64,000 nt of DNA from Scylla paramamosain (GCF_035594125.1 NC_087181.1:8427317-8491316), one strand, 5' to 3'. Counted from the stretch's first letter, positions 38,684 through 52,778 are shown. Notes: generated from the sequence alone by a model not told the origin. Translations and numbers: made by a program.

Positions 38684-39221
38684 TTGATACTAGAGGTCGG
38701 GGTTGTGAATAAACAAGTAACAATTTCATTAATTTAATGGCAAATAAATATCAATCCCAGTGTAGATGCATGGGGGTACACTAACAGTGGATGACACCAT
38801 AGATAATAAAGAGTAAAAAGTGGAATAATAATGAGTAAACAGAAACAGTAGAAATTCAAAATAGAAATCTAAAACCATGCGTGTAAAAACTAACAAACAC
38901 GTCAATGGCCAGTTGGTGGTCTGCCACAGTTTTTCTGTTCTTTAAACACTGGACGTCGCTCATCCTGCTGTGTGGTCAGCCTAGCTACTGGTTATTTATA
39001 CCAAATAAACTCTTCTTCATACACTACGAAACAGTCAAGAATCATGCGAATCAGCCAAAACAAAGGTCCGAATCAGACACAACATGGGACCGAATCAGGC
39101 AAAGGTTTATTCTGAATCAGGTCATAATGAACCAAGGTCTGAATAAGCCTGGGTTCATTTAAATAATTATTTTCATTCCTATGTATGGGTTACTTGTTAC
39201 TAGAACTACTGTATACTAATG
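38680..39221. other. unannotated stretch with a diverged direct repeat
   Basis: A 66-bp segment at about 39128-39193 (ATGAACCAAGGTCTGAATAA ...) recurs at about 39371-39434, 243 bp downstream. No coding sequence is recognised before 39222. Confidence 0.5.
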
Positions 39222-39345
39222 CTACTTTTGTCCATACAGAATGAATGACGGCACAAGCTCTTCCAGGTATGATGACCCACAAACACCTGCAAGCTCAAAA
39301 GTACGAGATGACACGAAGTCACGAACACCTCCAATGAAGAATCCA
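39222..39345 (+). pseudogene. extra copy of the hAT transposase first coding segment
   Basis: CTACTTTTGTCCATACAG (a plausible splice acceptor) followed by a short reading frame, MNDGTSSSRYDDPQTPASSKVRDD. It closely matches the segment at 40338-40450 (MHDDTSSSSCHEPGTPGSSKVQDD). It is separated from the rest of the transposase by the MITE at 39448-40318, so it is probably a leftover of a partial duplication. Confidence 0.7.
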
Positions 39346-39447
39346 GTCCGAAATGATGCAAGGCTTGAATGAGCCAAGGTCTGAATAAACCTGCATTCAT
39401 TTAAACCAATATTTTCATCCCTATGCATGAGTTAGCTTTACCACAAC

Positions 39448-40318
39448 CAGGGTTGATGCTGATTCATTTTTATCAAATCAATTAAACTCCATTTCTGTGT
39501 AAAATGCGAATTGACTCATTCCAATTAAATTCATTTAATAAAAAAATAAAGTAAATGTTCAATTCCAATTCATTTCATAAGGTTTTCAATTCCAGTTCAT
39601 TTCCAACTCCTTAGGAAGTTATTATACATATTAAGTTCAGTGACTTAAATTTTACTCAACCCAATTAATCCCAATAATACTGACAAGAATCCATCTCCCC
39701 TACGACAGGGAAGACACTGTCACATTTGAAGAATTAATGAATGTTAACAGGAAACAAATTTGCAGGTCCTCTTTCGGTTTAGTTTATCACCTGCAATATC
39801 CTGTCAGTCTTGAACCTGATATAATCGTAAAATTATAAATAGTTATATCCTTATATTTCTGTTATAAGATTGAAAGGGAGAGAAAAGACATGCTTAAATA
39901 TATTATAAAAAAAAACATATGTATAAATTATATGATATAAAATATAGTTTCTTAAGTTTGGCAGCTGTACTTGTACTTGTGACAACAATAATAACAATCA
40001 TGAATGTGGTTGCCAAACTCCACAATATACTTACAATAAGCTACATTATACCCATTTTTTGTGCCAGTAAATAAGTAAAGTACATTTCATAATAGATTTT
40101 ATCGTAATATCTGTTACTTGTTTTAAGTAATATAATGACTGCATATTGCAGTATAAACTATTTCATCAATTCACATAATTTCACTGGCGTCAATTCCATT
40201 TAATTTTAATTTTTATTATTATTATTTTCAGTTGCAATTCAGTTACAAGTCTTTTTTTTTTATTTTAGCAACAATTCCAACTCATTTTCTATTCAATTCA
40301 TAATAGACCCCAACCCTG
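39448..40318. mobile_element. non-autonomous hAT element (MITE) with 8-bp duplication
   Basis: Begins CAGGGTTG (39448) and ends CAACCCTG (40318). It is flanked by ACCACAAC (39440-39447) and ACTACAAC (40319-40326), an 8-bp target duplication with one change. The interior (871 bp) is non-coding, AT-rich and full of AATTCCAATTC-like words near both ends, as is common in hAT MITEs. The family name is not known to me. Confidence 0.8.
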
Positions 40319-40337
40319 ACTACAACTACTACTACTA

Positions 40338-42330
40338 CTACTTTTGTCCATACAGAATGCACGACGACACAAGCTCTTCCAGTTGTCATGAGCCAGGAAC
40401 ACCTGGAAGCTCAAAAGTGCAAGATGACACGAGCACATCTCCCAGAAAAAAAAAAAAACAGCTTGCAAAAAGTGAATATAGATATAAATAGCCTGAAAGC
40501 TGGACAAATGAACTTCTGTTCTCTGAGTGGTTGACAAAGTCAGTTAGGTCAACCAGCAGAAAAGAGTATGTATTCCGTAAAAATTCGTAACTTGGATATT
40601 ATATGTGGAAAGTCAGAAATTATCAGACATTCACGATCACAGAGACACAAACAGCTTAGTCTCCAAATTTCGAAAACAAAGTCTATCGCTAGTTATGTGA
40701 TTACAGATTACCCAGTTGAAAAATTTACACTTCAGGTGTATGTGAACCTTTACTAGACCTATTTTAAACTTTATTTCCTTACATGAAGTCTTTGCAGAAA
40801 GTAAAGAAAAAAGAAAAGTAAAAGAAAGTGAAGGAAAACAGAGCCTCAAATATAATTAGACAAGTGTTTGGAAAGTATTTTGCTGCTAAACTATTTTGAG
40901 TTTTACGTGAAAGACTTTTCTCATAGTAGATGAAATAGCAGACAGTAACACTACAAAAACAATTTTGTGTACTCGTAATAACACATTATTTTGAGGAAGG
41001 GAAACGTGAAAACTCTTGTGGTTTTGATAGAGGCTACCGATAGTTCAACTGTAGGACTGTTCAATGCATTGAAAGAATGGTTCACATCAAAAGACATTCC
41101 TCTTGATAACATTGCTGGGTTTTGTTCTGACAATAGCAGTATTATGATGGAGCCAACCATTCAGTAGCTACATTATTAAGATATTATTTGCCTCATGTCA
41201 TAATTGTAAAATGTTCCTACCACATGATTCATCTATGCGCATCAAATACTTGCCTCAAACTTCCCAAATATGTTGAAGATTTATGTCGTAGCATTTTTTT
41301 TTTTTCACACATGAATTCCAAGACTTTCAAAAATGTATTGACATTGAACCTCATAAAAACTTGGCTCCTGGCCAAACCAGATAGTTTTCTTTGCAGGCAT
41401 GTAAGAAGAGATTGTTAGAACATTATGATGCATTGGACATGTATTTTACAGAATTGGCATTTAGTGACCCAACACTGGTAAATGAGTAAATGACATGATT
41501 GTTACTGCCTTGAAAAACCCATTTACCGGAGCCTACCTTGAGTTTCTGAACTACAACTTGGATAAATTTAACAGTTATAATACACTATTCCAGTCTGAGG
41601 CTCCAATTTTTTTTTTTTTTTTTTTGGTGAAATCTGAAACATGCAATCTCATTATAAGCTTTTGTTCTTTCTTCGAGGATGTGACTTTCTTAAAAATGCT
41701 GATTTTTTTTCTTTCATCCTGATCACCCCATTTTTGCAAGTTCATTTATTCTTGTAGAGAATGTGTATCTAGGAGTGAGTGCATCAGCAGCAATGAATTA
41801 TCCGAAAAAAAAAAAAAAAAATCTGGAAGTAACTACAAAAGAACTTATAAAGTTTTTATAAATCTTGTCAATCTTTCCTGATACAAGCTGTAACCCAAAT
41901 TCAAAACAAATTTTCAGTAAATGATAAAATGCGTGACATAGTGGGCTGCATAAACCCTTGCAGTGCTTTCTCTTTAAATCCACCATCTTTGGCATATTTA
42001 TTTAAAGACATGCCACAATTAATAAAGTATGATGATAAAAATGTTGTGGGTGAAGAATGGAGACACCATTATTTGGAAGAAAAATTATCTAATCAGTTCC
42101 ACTTTACAAAGTACTGGAATATTGTGTTAAATAGCAAAAATACTGCAGGATTGCCATGCTTTCCTAATTTAACTATAGTGATATCCACTCTCCTTTCACT
42201 GCCATTTTCAAATGCAGCAGTTTGGCGTTTTTTTTTTTAGCCAACTCCATTTAACAAAAACTTCTCCGAGATCTTCCCTTAAAAATGAAACATTAAATGG
42301 GATAATGCATACAAACTGCTGAAAGCAATC
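40338..42330 (+). pseudogene. hAT transposase gene, decayed (ZMYM6/SCAND3-like type)
   Basis: Plus-strand fragments in changing frames. N-terminal Ser/Thr-rich start at ATG 40358 (MHDDTSSSSCHEPGTP) with a basic run, then WTNELLFSEWLTKSVRSTSRKEYVF (about 40500-40580). Core: LVVLIEATDSSTVGLFNALKEWF (about 41020-41085) with DIPLDNIAGFCSDNSSIMM, holding a probable catalytic Asp in CSDN. Then VKCSYHMIHLCASNTCLKLPKYVEDLC (about 41205-41290, family C..H..C pattern), FTGAYLEFLNYNLDKFNSYNTLFQSE (about 41520-41610), a segment with DIVGCINPCSAFSLNPPSLAYLFKDMPQL (41929-42030), and the hAT dimerisation block FPNLTIVISTLLSLPFSNAAV (about 42160-42225). Family members usually have Glu after SNAAV; here it is Trp. 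Stops, frameshifts and homopolymer T runs (41295, 41609) inactivate it. Transposases of this type move DNA by cut and paste with 8-bp duplications. Confidence 0.8.
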
Positions 42331-42713
42331 AATAATGTAAAAAGTAGTGCAACATGAGCAGAAATTTAAAATATGTAAGTCATTTCATGGTGTCTGTATG
42401 GTAAATTAATGCAGAAAACTGTAAAATATTACCTAGCTTATTATCAATCATATTTTTTTATAATATATTATTAAGGCAATATCCAAATATTAAGTGCATA
42501 ATTCTCCGAAGCCATTGTGTAAATGGGACAGTAAAGCAAGCCACATCAGTCCTTTCTCGGTGACAGCTTGTCAGCTAGTCATGCGCATCGCGTTGCAAAA
42601 ATGCCCCAAGCAGCAATTTCCTCGGGCAACACTCGTGAGCAACACGCAACACGAAAATCGAGTTGCGGTATTGCGTTGTGCGGCTGCGCCACACGTTGCT
42701 CTATGTGAACCCA
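42331..42713. other. unannotated stretch
   Basis: No gene seen. GC content rises after about 42540. Confidence 0.5.
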
Positions 42714-42834
42714 GGCTGGTGGCTTACTCTGTGTCGGTGGTACTTGGTCCCTTCTCATGTTCAGCAGGATTTACAGGCCCTGCCGAGCATGAGAAGGGAC
42801 CAAGCACCGCCGACACAGAGTAAGTCTACCAGCC
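42714..42834. repeat. 121-bp hairpin (inverted repeat of about 55 bp)
   Basis: The left arm starts GGCTGGTGGCTTACTCTGTG. The right arm ends with the near-complement (GTAAGTCTACCAGCC) at 42834. The arms match at roughly 90 percent of positions around a loop of about 9 nt at 42769-42777. Confidence 0.92.
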
Positions 42835-42847
42835 AACCAAAGTCAAC

Positions 42848-42990
42848 CCAATCAGCGCCTCCCACCGCCCCCATATAAAGAGACCGCTAGTAGCGCTGTG
42901 CCAGCCAATCAGCAGCACCTCTTACGGTCCAGAGCGATGCCTCGACTCATGACATAAATACCAGCCTCCCAAGCGTGTCCGGTCATTCTA
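42848..42990 (+). promoter_or_regulatory. two stacked promoter-like modules (CCAAT, TATA, initiator-like)
   Basis: Module 1: CCAATCAGCG at 42848, a GC box-like CCACCGCCCCC at about 42861, and TATAAAG at 42874. Module 2: CCAATCAGCAG at 42905, CATAAATA at 42953, and TCATTC at 42983, about 30 bp later. The downstream sequence (43039-43251) has a 70-codon ORF of unknown identity. I infer a promoter of a transposon or a lost gene; no coding target is identified. Confidence 0.45.
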
Positions 42991-43038
42991 CAGCTACTGA
43001 GGAAGGGTTAAGGAACACGAAATCGCGATATAGCACGC

Positions 43039-43251
43039 ATGACTAGCTGCGGCGAAGTCATCAACCAAATTTCAAAAGAGAATGAGTATGGAATTGCCTT
43101 TATGTACACAGAAGCAGCTCATCCTCCATTCTCAGCAATAAAAACATATTCACATGTACTTGATCATCACTTTACTGAGAAAGACTTCAAAATATTACAC
43201 AAAGCTGACGCACATACAGACATTAAAAATATTACAACCTATTTATATTAA
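43039..43251 (+). CDS. small unassigned ORF downstream of the promoter-like region
   Basis: Seventy codons, starting MTSCGEVINQISKENEYG and ending with TAA. It contains a moderately hydrophilic, His-rich middle (HVLDHHFTEKDF). I do not recognise the family. Its position about 50 bp after a possible transcription start is the only support for it being real. It may be a chance ORF or part of a mobile element. Confidence 0.25.
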   Translation: MTSCGEVINQISKENEYGIAFMYTEAAHPPFSAIKTYSHVLDHHFTEKDFKILHKADAHTDIKNITTYLY

Positions 43252-43790
43252 ACACTCAAAACCTGAATTAAAGAACCAATTATCATCACTCCAACTATAC
43301 ATTTTATAAACTGCTCGGAGCTTCGGGTTCCGGGTTAGCAACCAATCTAACTCCCACGCCGCCATCCTTTGTCAGTCCTCATCCCCCACAAGCAAGAGCA
43401 CACCAGCTCTATTTTACTACATAATACCATTATTTTTTCCACTTGTTTTTGCTTAACTCAGTGCCTACAGATATGTTTTACCATATATCTTTATTGTATA
43501 CACATTTTTATTTATTTATTTTCTTTTTTCATTACTATTCCAGTGTATTACCTCACCCTATAGGACTCGACTTTTTTTTACGGATGTTGCTATACCCGTT
43601 ATGGGTTATTGTCTTTTATCTTTATTATGTTGTATACGTATTTTTAGATTAGTTTATCAATTTGATCTGTCTTTTAGTCTCAAGATGCCCTCCAAGAAAC
43701 GGAAACGTTGCGCAAGTAATAAATGAAGAAGGAAACATCGGTGTATATCTGCTCACCTCTCCCGTAACTCGATATTTATCGATCTCTATG
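43252..43790. other. unannotated stretch
   Basis: No gene seen. At 43696-43724 the words GAAACGGAAACGTTGCGC and AATAAA occur, like the ends of some mobile elements; not assigned. Confidence 0.4.
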
Positions 43791-44088
<298 letters not shown>

Positions 44089-44149
44089 GTATTTGATGGC
44101 TCATAAGACGCATGGGCTCATAAGACGCACCCAGTTCTGGCACACATTG

Positions 44150-44866
<717 letters not shown>

Positions 44867-46618
44867 TTTTTTTTTTTTTTTTATGTAGGAAGGATACTGG
44901 CCAAGGGCAACAAAAATCTAATAAAAAAAATGCCCACTGAAATGCCAGTCCCATAAAAGGGTCAAAGCAGTGGTCAAAAATTGATGGATAAGTGTCTTGA
45001 AACCTCCCTCTTGAAGGAATTCAAGTCATAGGAAGGTGGAAATACAGAAGCAGGCAGGGAGTTCCAGAGAGAATACTGGTTAACTCTTGCGTTAGAGAGG
45101 TGGACAGAATAGGGGTGAGAGAAAGAAGAAAGTCTTGTGCAGCGAGGCCGCGGAAGGAGGGGAGGCATGCAGTTAGCAAGATCATAAGAGCAGTTAGGAT
45201 GAAAATAGCGGTAGAAGACAGCTAGATATGCAACATTGCGGCGGTGCGAGAGAGGCTGAAGACAGTCAGTTAGAGGAGAGGAGTTGATGAGACGAAAAGC
45301 TTTTGATTCCACCCTGTCTAGAAGAGCAGTATGAGTGGAACCCCCCAGACATGTGAAGCATACTCCATACATGGACGGATAAGGCCCTTGTACAGAGTTA
45401 GCAGCTGGGGGGGGGGGTGAGAAAAACTTGCGGAGACGTCTCAGAACACTTAACTTCATAGAAGCTGTTTTAGCTAGAGATGAGATGTGAAGTTTCCAGT
45501 TCAGATTATAAGTAAAGGACAGACCGAGGATGTTCAGTGTAGAAAAGGGGGACAGTTGAGTGTCATTGAAGAAGAGGGGATAGTTGTCTGGAAGGTTGTG
45601 TCGAGTTGATAAATGGAGGAATTGAGTTTTTGAGGCATTGAACAATACCAAGTTTGCTCTGCCCCAATCAGAAATTTTAGAAAGATCAGAAGTCAGGCGT
45701 TCTGTGGCTTCCCTGCGTGATATGTTTACCTCCTGAAGGGTTGGACGTCTATGAAAAGACGTGGAAAAGTGCAGGATGGTATCATCAGCGTAGGAGTGGA
45801 TAGGACAAGAAGTTTGGTTTAGAAGATCATTAATGAGTAATAAGAAGAGAGTGGGTGACAGAACAGAACCCTGAGGAACACCACTGTTAATAGATTTAGG
45901 AGAAGAACAGTAACCGTCTACCACAGCAGCAATAGAATGGTCAGAAAGGAAACTTGAGATGAAGTTACAGAGAGAAGGATAGAAGCCGTAGGAGGGTAGT
46001 TTGGAAATCAAAGCTTTGTGCCAGACTCTATCAAAAGCTTTTGATATGTCCAAGGCAACAGCAAAAGTTTCACCAAAATCACTAAAAGAGGATGACCAAG
46101 ACTCAGTAAGGAAAGCCAGAAGATCACCAGTAGAGCGGCCTTGACGGAACCCATACTGGCGATCAGATAGAAGGTTGTGAAGTGATAGATGTTTAAGAAT
46201 CTTCCTGTTGAGGATAGATTCAAAAACTTTAGATAGGCAGGAAATTAAAGCAATAGGACGGTAGTTTGAGGGATTAGAAAATTCACCCTTTTTAGGAACA
46301 GGTTGAATGTAGGCAAACTTCCAGCAAGAAGGAAAGGTAGATGTTGACAGACAGAGCTGAAAGAGTTTGACTAGGCAAGGTGCAAGCACGGAGGCACAGT
46401 TTCAGAGAACAATAGGAGGGACCCCATCAGGTCCATAAGCCTTCCGAGGGTTTAGGCCAGCGAGGGCATGGAAAACATAATTGCGAAAAATTTTAATAGG
46501 TGGCATGAAGTAGTCAGAGGGTGGAGGAGAGGGAGGAACAAGCCCAGAATCGTCCAAGGTAGAGTTTTTAGCAAAGGTTTGAGCAAAGAGTTTTTAGCAA
46601 AGGTTTGAGCAAAGAGTT
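44867..46618 (-). pseudogene. LINE-A copy 7, 5'-truncated, young
   Basis: Minus-strand copy with a 16-base A tail (44867-44882). The RT ORF 46389-44974 (471 codons) has [56 protein letters not shown] and a C-terminus ending FKREVSRHLSINF. Two defects: a TGA at 46402-46404 where copy 5 has CGA (a CpG transition), and an expanded G run near 45408-45417 that shifts the frame (SPPPPAANSVQGP). There is also a gap relative to copies 5 and 8 near 45068 (the SQSFIPFSGK segment is missing). The 5' end carries a 26-bp tandem duplication (46562-46613). It lies inside the DNA element above. Confidence 0.9.
46562..46613. repeat. 26-bp tandem duplication at LINE 5' junction
   Basis: GAGTTTTTAGCAAAGGTTTG begins both units (46562 and 46588), exactly where LINE-A copy 7 stops. 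Confidence 0.9.
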
Positions 46619-46805
46619 GTTTTGTGGTGCAGTACCAATCATTACTTTGTTTCCATGTGCGAAGATGTCTGGTGTTTGATTTTAGAGCCTCTGTTACCAT
46701 AGACTTACCACCAACCACTGCCTCATTGCTGAACCTTAGCCTCATAGGACGCAGGCTCATTTCCTGAGACTTGTTTTTGAAGAAAAGGTGCGTCTTATGA
46801 ACCAT

Positions 46806-48717
<1,912 letters not shown>

Positions 48718-48812
<95 letters not shown>
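48718..48812. repeat. (TA)n immediately after the serpin stop codon
   Basis: About 47 TA units. The serpin TAA lies two bases to the right. Confidence 0.97.
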
Positions 48813-48813
<1 letters not shown>

Positions 48814-49263
48814 TTATCCTCTCCTCCTCTCTCTCTCTACGTTTGCCCAAACAGGAGACATAAAAGATCCAATTTGCCACATTATCTTATCATCCTCATC
48901 AACAAGAATAAATACAAACGGTCGGTTAAATTTCAAACACAAATTACAGTCATACTCACTTTTCCGCTCCTTGCTAGCAATGACACTATGTTTACAATCC
49001 ATATTCCTAGTCCTATTGTATGACGTTATCGTTGAAGAAATAGATGGACTAGTAATTTTATACTGAGATATTGACATGAGGATATCTTGAGAATAACTGG
49101 GTTTTAGTTGTACATTCGATGCCATGCCAGCGACTGTGTCCACCTCGTTTATGTATATGACTGTCTTGTGTTTCATGACGGTGACATAGAGGTTTCTGGC
49201 GAAATGAGAGAAGTCGGCCTTTTTTGCGTCGAACATATGAGTTGCTCCAAGTTGTTTAATGTT
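48814..49263 (-). CDS. serpin, last coding exon (reactive-centre loop and C-terminus)
   Basis: Minus-strand exon of 150 codons beginning after a splice acceptor (TTTCTTCCAATAG, AG at 49264-49265) and ending with TAA at 48814-48816. It opens [22 protein letters not shown], the conserved serpin block before the shutter strand. It continues [26 protein letters not shown] (hinge) and ends [26 protein letters not shown], equivalent to the serpin signature FNRPFLF...G....P. Phase 0 fits the donor at 55934, giving KYAEDLIP followed by NIKQLG. The hinge lacks the usual EEGTEAAAAT pattern and about 60 residues lie between hinge and FNRPF, roughly twice the usual loop. Two nearby cysteines (NLCL, YDC) precede FNRPF. 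Serpins trap serine or cysteine proteases; whether this one is inhibitory is uncertain. Upstream exons other than 55934-56163 were not found in the window. Confidence 0.88.
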   Translation of the reverse strand, partial: NIKQLGATHMFDAKKADFSHFARNLYVTVMKHKTVIYINEVDTVAGMASNVQLKPSYSQDILMSISQYKITSPSISSTITSYNRTRNMDCKHSVIASKERKSEYDCNLCLKFNRPFVFILVDEDDKIMWQIGSFMSPVWANVERERRRG

Positions 49264-49352
49264 CTATTGGAAGAAAGAAAATGAAAGTGGGTAAGCATAT
49301 AGACAACTTTATAGGAAGTAAATGCGTATAGTTAATCTTTGGACACATCCCC

Positions 49353-49506
49353 CCTTTTAATAATGCTCGTGAACTAGCAGGCTCTGACTCTGGCTTTCAG
49401 TGCTTTCTTCTTTCCTTCAATATTGCAATCCTTTTAATAGTGCTCATGAACAAGTGGGCTCTGACTCTGGCTTTCAGTGCTTTCTTCTTTCTTTCCATAC
49501 TGCAAT
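49353..49506. repeat. 77-bp tandem duplication in the serpin intron
   Basis: Two units starting CCTTTTAATAATGCTCGTGA and CCTTTTAATAGTGCTCATGA. Both contain GGCTCTGACTCTGGCTTTCA. Confidence 0.92.
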
Positions 49507-49511
49507 AGTCA

Positions 49512-51440
49512 CACAAGAAGAACATAAGAAATAAGGGAAACTGCAAGAAGCCATCAGGCTTACACGCGGCAGTCCCTGTATGAAATATACCTACCTATTT
49601 CCACCTATCACCCTCATCCATAAGTCCGTCTAATCTTCTCTTAAAGCTTCCTAGCGTCTTAGCACTAAGAACTTGATTACTGAGTCCGTTCCATTCATCT
49701 GCTACTCTATTTGAGAACCAATTTCTTTTTATCTTTTTTAAACCTAAATTTTTCAAGCTTGAACCCGTTATTTCTTGTTTTGGCCTGGTTACTGATCCTA
49801 AGAATTTTGCTTACGTTCCCCTTGCTATAACCCTTATACAACTTAAAGACTTATGTCAGGTCCCCTCTTAATCTCCATCTCTCTAAAGAATGTAAATTAA
49901 CAGTTTCAATTTTGTTTCGTAAGGAATACTTCTCATTCTCTGTATCCTTTTAGTCATTCTCCTTTGTACTCATTCTAATAGATCTATATCCTTCCTGTAA
50001 TATGGGGACCAGAACTGCACAGCGTAGTCTAGATGAGGTGTGACCAACGCCAAATATAACTTTAATATTACCTCTGGTCTGCTACTTTTAACACTCCTAA
50101 AAATTAATCCTAATACCCTATTTGCTGTTTCTGGTCTCTATGCATTGCTTTCTTAGACGGAGTTCAGAGCTAACTATAACTCCTAAATCTTTTTCGTACC
50201 CTGAACCCGCCAGTTTCATTGTTTATTGTGTACCTACCATGTGGGTTTCTTCTACCTACGCTAAGTACTTTTTCATTTGTTGATATTAAACTGCATTTGC
50301 CATCTGTCCGTCCATTTGTTCATCCTATCTAAATCTGCCTGCAAGGCGATGGCATCTGATTCTGATCTAATTAATCTTTGTGTCATCCGCAAATTTACTA
50401 ACATCACTGCTATTTCCACTATCCAAGTTATTGATATATATTAGAAACAACAATGGTCCTAATACTAATCCCTGTGGCACCCCACTAATTATATGACCCC
50501 ACTGTGATTAAGAGCCGTCGACAGGCGACTCTCTGTCGCCTGTCGCTTAGCCATGACCTTATCCAGCCTAACACCTTCCCATCTATCCCGTGTGCCCTAA
50601 CCTTTCTCAGGAGCCTCTGATGGGGTACCTTGTCAAACGCTTTACTAAAGTCCAGATATAGAATGTCATAACTATCACCATTATCTGCTGCTTCGTACAC
50701 TTTACTATAAAAACTTAACAAGTTCGTCAGGCATGACTTCCCCTTTGTGAAGCCATGATGTGACTGATTTATCAAGTTATGTTTGTCTAAATGCTCCCCA
50801 ATGTTCTTCGCTATTATTGGCTCCATTATTTTACATACAACAAAAGTTAAGCTAACAAGTCTATAATTAGACGTTAAAGTTTTATCTCCTTTCTTAAAGA
50901 TGGGTACTACATTAGCATGCCTCCACATTACTGGTACCTCACCTGACTCAAGTGATTTCTTAAAGACAGAAACTAACGGCTCACTAATAACCTCTTTGCA
51001 TTCCTTAAATACTCTGGGATATATTTCATCTGGTCCTGGTGTCTTGAATTTTCTTAGCCTATTTATCTCCTGTTCCATTATTTCCTTAGTTACAGTAATA
51101 TCTGTCAGCTTCTCATTCTCATCTGCTCTAAACATCTGCTCACTATTCAGCATATCCTACGTGTTTTCTTGGGTGAAGGCAGTTAAAAAATACTCATTCA
51201 TAATTTTACTAATCTCCTCTCCGGAACTAGCCAGTTCCCCATCTGCTGCCTTTAATGGACCTATTGTTTCCTTATTCTTCGTCCTGTAATACCTGATAAA
51301 ATCCCTTGGGGTCCGTCTTCGCCTGGCTAGCTATCTTTAATTCATAATTGCTTTTAGCTTTCCTCATTAACCTCCTGACTGTTCTAACTAATTCATCATA
51401 TTGTGGCCTTAAAACCTCTTCCCCTGCTTTTAATCTTTTA
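49512..51440 (-). pseudogene. CR1-like LINE (family M), 5'-truncated
   Basis: Minus-strand LINE. The best ORF is 51153-50485 (222 codons): EQEINRLRKFKTPGPDEIYPRV, HANVVPIFKKGDKTLTSNYR, FTKGKSCLTNLLSFY, motif A LYLDFSKAFDKVPHQRLL and WLSDRRQRV. Downstream, in other frames, come SGVPQGLVLGPLLFLIYINN (about 50490-50430) and the active site KFADDTKIN (about 50402-50375). C-terminal pieces include LGVIVSSELRL-like sequence (about 50190), VQRRMTKR-like sequence (about 49945) and RRLDGLMDEG (about 49640-49610). The 3' end is near 49512, within AACATAAGAAATAAGGG read on the minus strand. Upstream of the ORF, ASQAKTDPKGFYQVLQDEE (about 51345-51290) is the linker. Multiple stops. It was probably inserted into the serpin intron. 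Confidence 0.88.
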
Positions 51441-51550
51441 TATATACTTCTATATATGTATGTATGTAACTATTTAATAATTTCTTAACCTAGTAGACGT
51501 AGTATGTATGATCCTGAAATAAAACCGGATAAGTAAAGAAATTTGCATAT

Positions 51551-51551
<1 letters not shown>

Positions 51552-51631
<80 letters not shown>
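51552..51631. repeat. (GA)n microsatellite
   Basis: About 39 GA units. Confidence 0.97.
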
Positions 51632-51634
<3 letters not shown>

Positions 51635-51906
51635 TGCCTTAGGAACGCATTTAGTTAAGTATTCGTAAGACCCATTACTCAAACACAAAGCATACGTTTC
51701 ATGTTTAGGTAATGGCTTACACGATTACTATTTAATAATTTACACTAAGACAACTAAGACACAAGACATCTTAATATATCATTGAAGTTAAAATGATCTA
51801 ATTGTACATGAGGAAAGAAAATGAATATCTTTGTTAAAGAAAAAAATAAATAAATCAGAGCTTTAAAAAGATAAATAAATAATTCGTCTAATTTTGCCAC
51901 GATAGA

Positions 51907-51909
<3 letters not shown>
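51632..51909. other. unannotated stretch
   Basis: No recognised feature. Confidence 0.5.

Positions 51910-51994
<85 letters not shown>
51910..51994. repeat. (TA)n microsatellite
   Basis: About 42 TA units. Confidence 0.97.
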
Positions 51995-51998
<4 letters not shown>

Positions 51999-52489
51999 CT
52001 TTATGATACGCTACGGATAAGTGTATGTTCTTGAATACCGACTGCCATAGGATACTAAAGAAATATGTTTATTGTTTAAATTTGTATTATACGCTAATTA
52101 AATTAATTTATTAAAACAACATTGCCTTCACTACCTCGTGAGCTCAATATATATTTATTGTCAGCACTGACATCGTACACTTCGCTTGTGCATGTTGTAT
52201 GTCATCTGATGGAGTTAATTTGAGTTGTAACTACACTTCCCAGCGTATTATAGTTCATGAGTACAATATGAAATAGTAATAATTACTCTGGTGTATTCCA
52301 GCTTCCTGTCTTGTATTCATTATTTAAGTTTATTTCTAAGTGTGCAGTCACCTTCATTGGATTTTTTTTTTCGATGCAAACATGCAAATACACCAAAACA
52401 TGACTTTGGCATGTCCTGTTTCCTTCCGGGAGGTAGATATGCACTGAATCTATTCGGAGGCTAGGAATTTATTAAGAAACTTTAAATTT
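51995..52489. other. unannotated intron sequence
   Basis: No recognised feature. Confidence 0.5.
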
Positions 52490-52723
52490 TTGTTTAAAAA
52501 TCCCCTTTATCAACACGGGATTGAGCGATGTCAATCAGCTGACTGGGAACGGTGTAGCTTCACTCGAGGTCTATCCAGCACTCGGGGTAAGCGCATACGT
52601 AAACAGCGTGCTAAACGTACGATTCGATGCCTCATTTGCGTTCTGCAGTCACGGAGTGAGGATCTCTCTGATGGTCTGAGGATGAATTCGATAGATGATA
52701 TTTTCGGCTCATGGTTTAACTGA
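52490..52723 (+). CDS. orphan CpG-rich ORF in the serpin intron
   Basis: A 77-codon plus-strand ORF with many CG dinucleotides and an Arg-rich middle (RGKRIRKQRAKRTIRC), unlike the AT-rich surroundings. It is antisense to the serpin. I do not recognise a family. It could be an old transposon or exon fragment, or chance. Confidence 0.25.
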   Translation: MFKNPLYQHGIERCQSADWERCSFTRGLSSTRGKRIRKQRAKRTIRCLICVLQSRSEDLSDGLRMNSIDDIFGSWFN

Positions 52724-52778
52724 GTTACTCAGATATACTATTTTCGTGTCTGACTCTATTGTTCTTACATTTTATGTG

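Noticed and set aside
42600..43740. Penelope-like element, suggested by GAAACGTTGCGC...AATAAA words
   Set aside because: No reverse transcriptase or GIY-YIG sequence and no repeat structure to support it.
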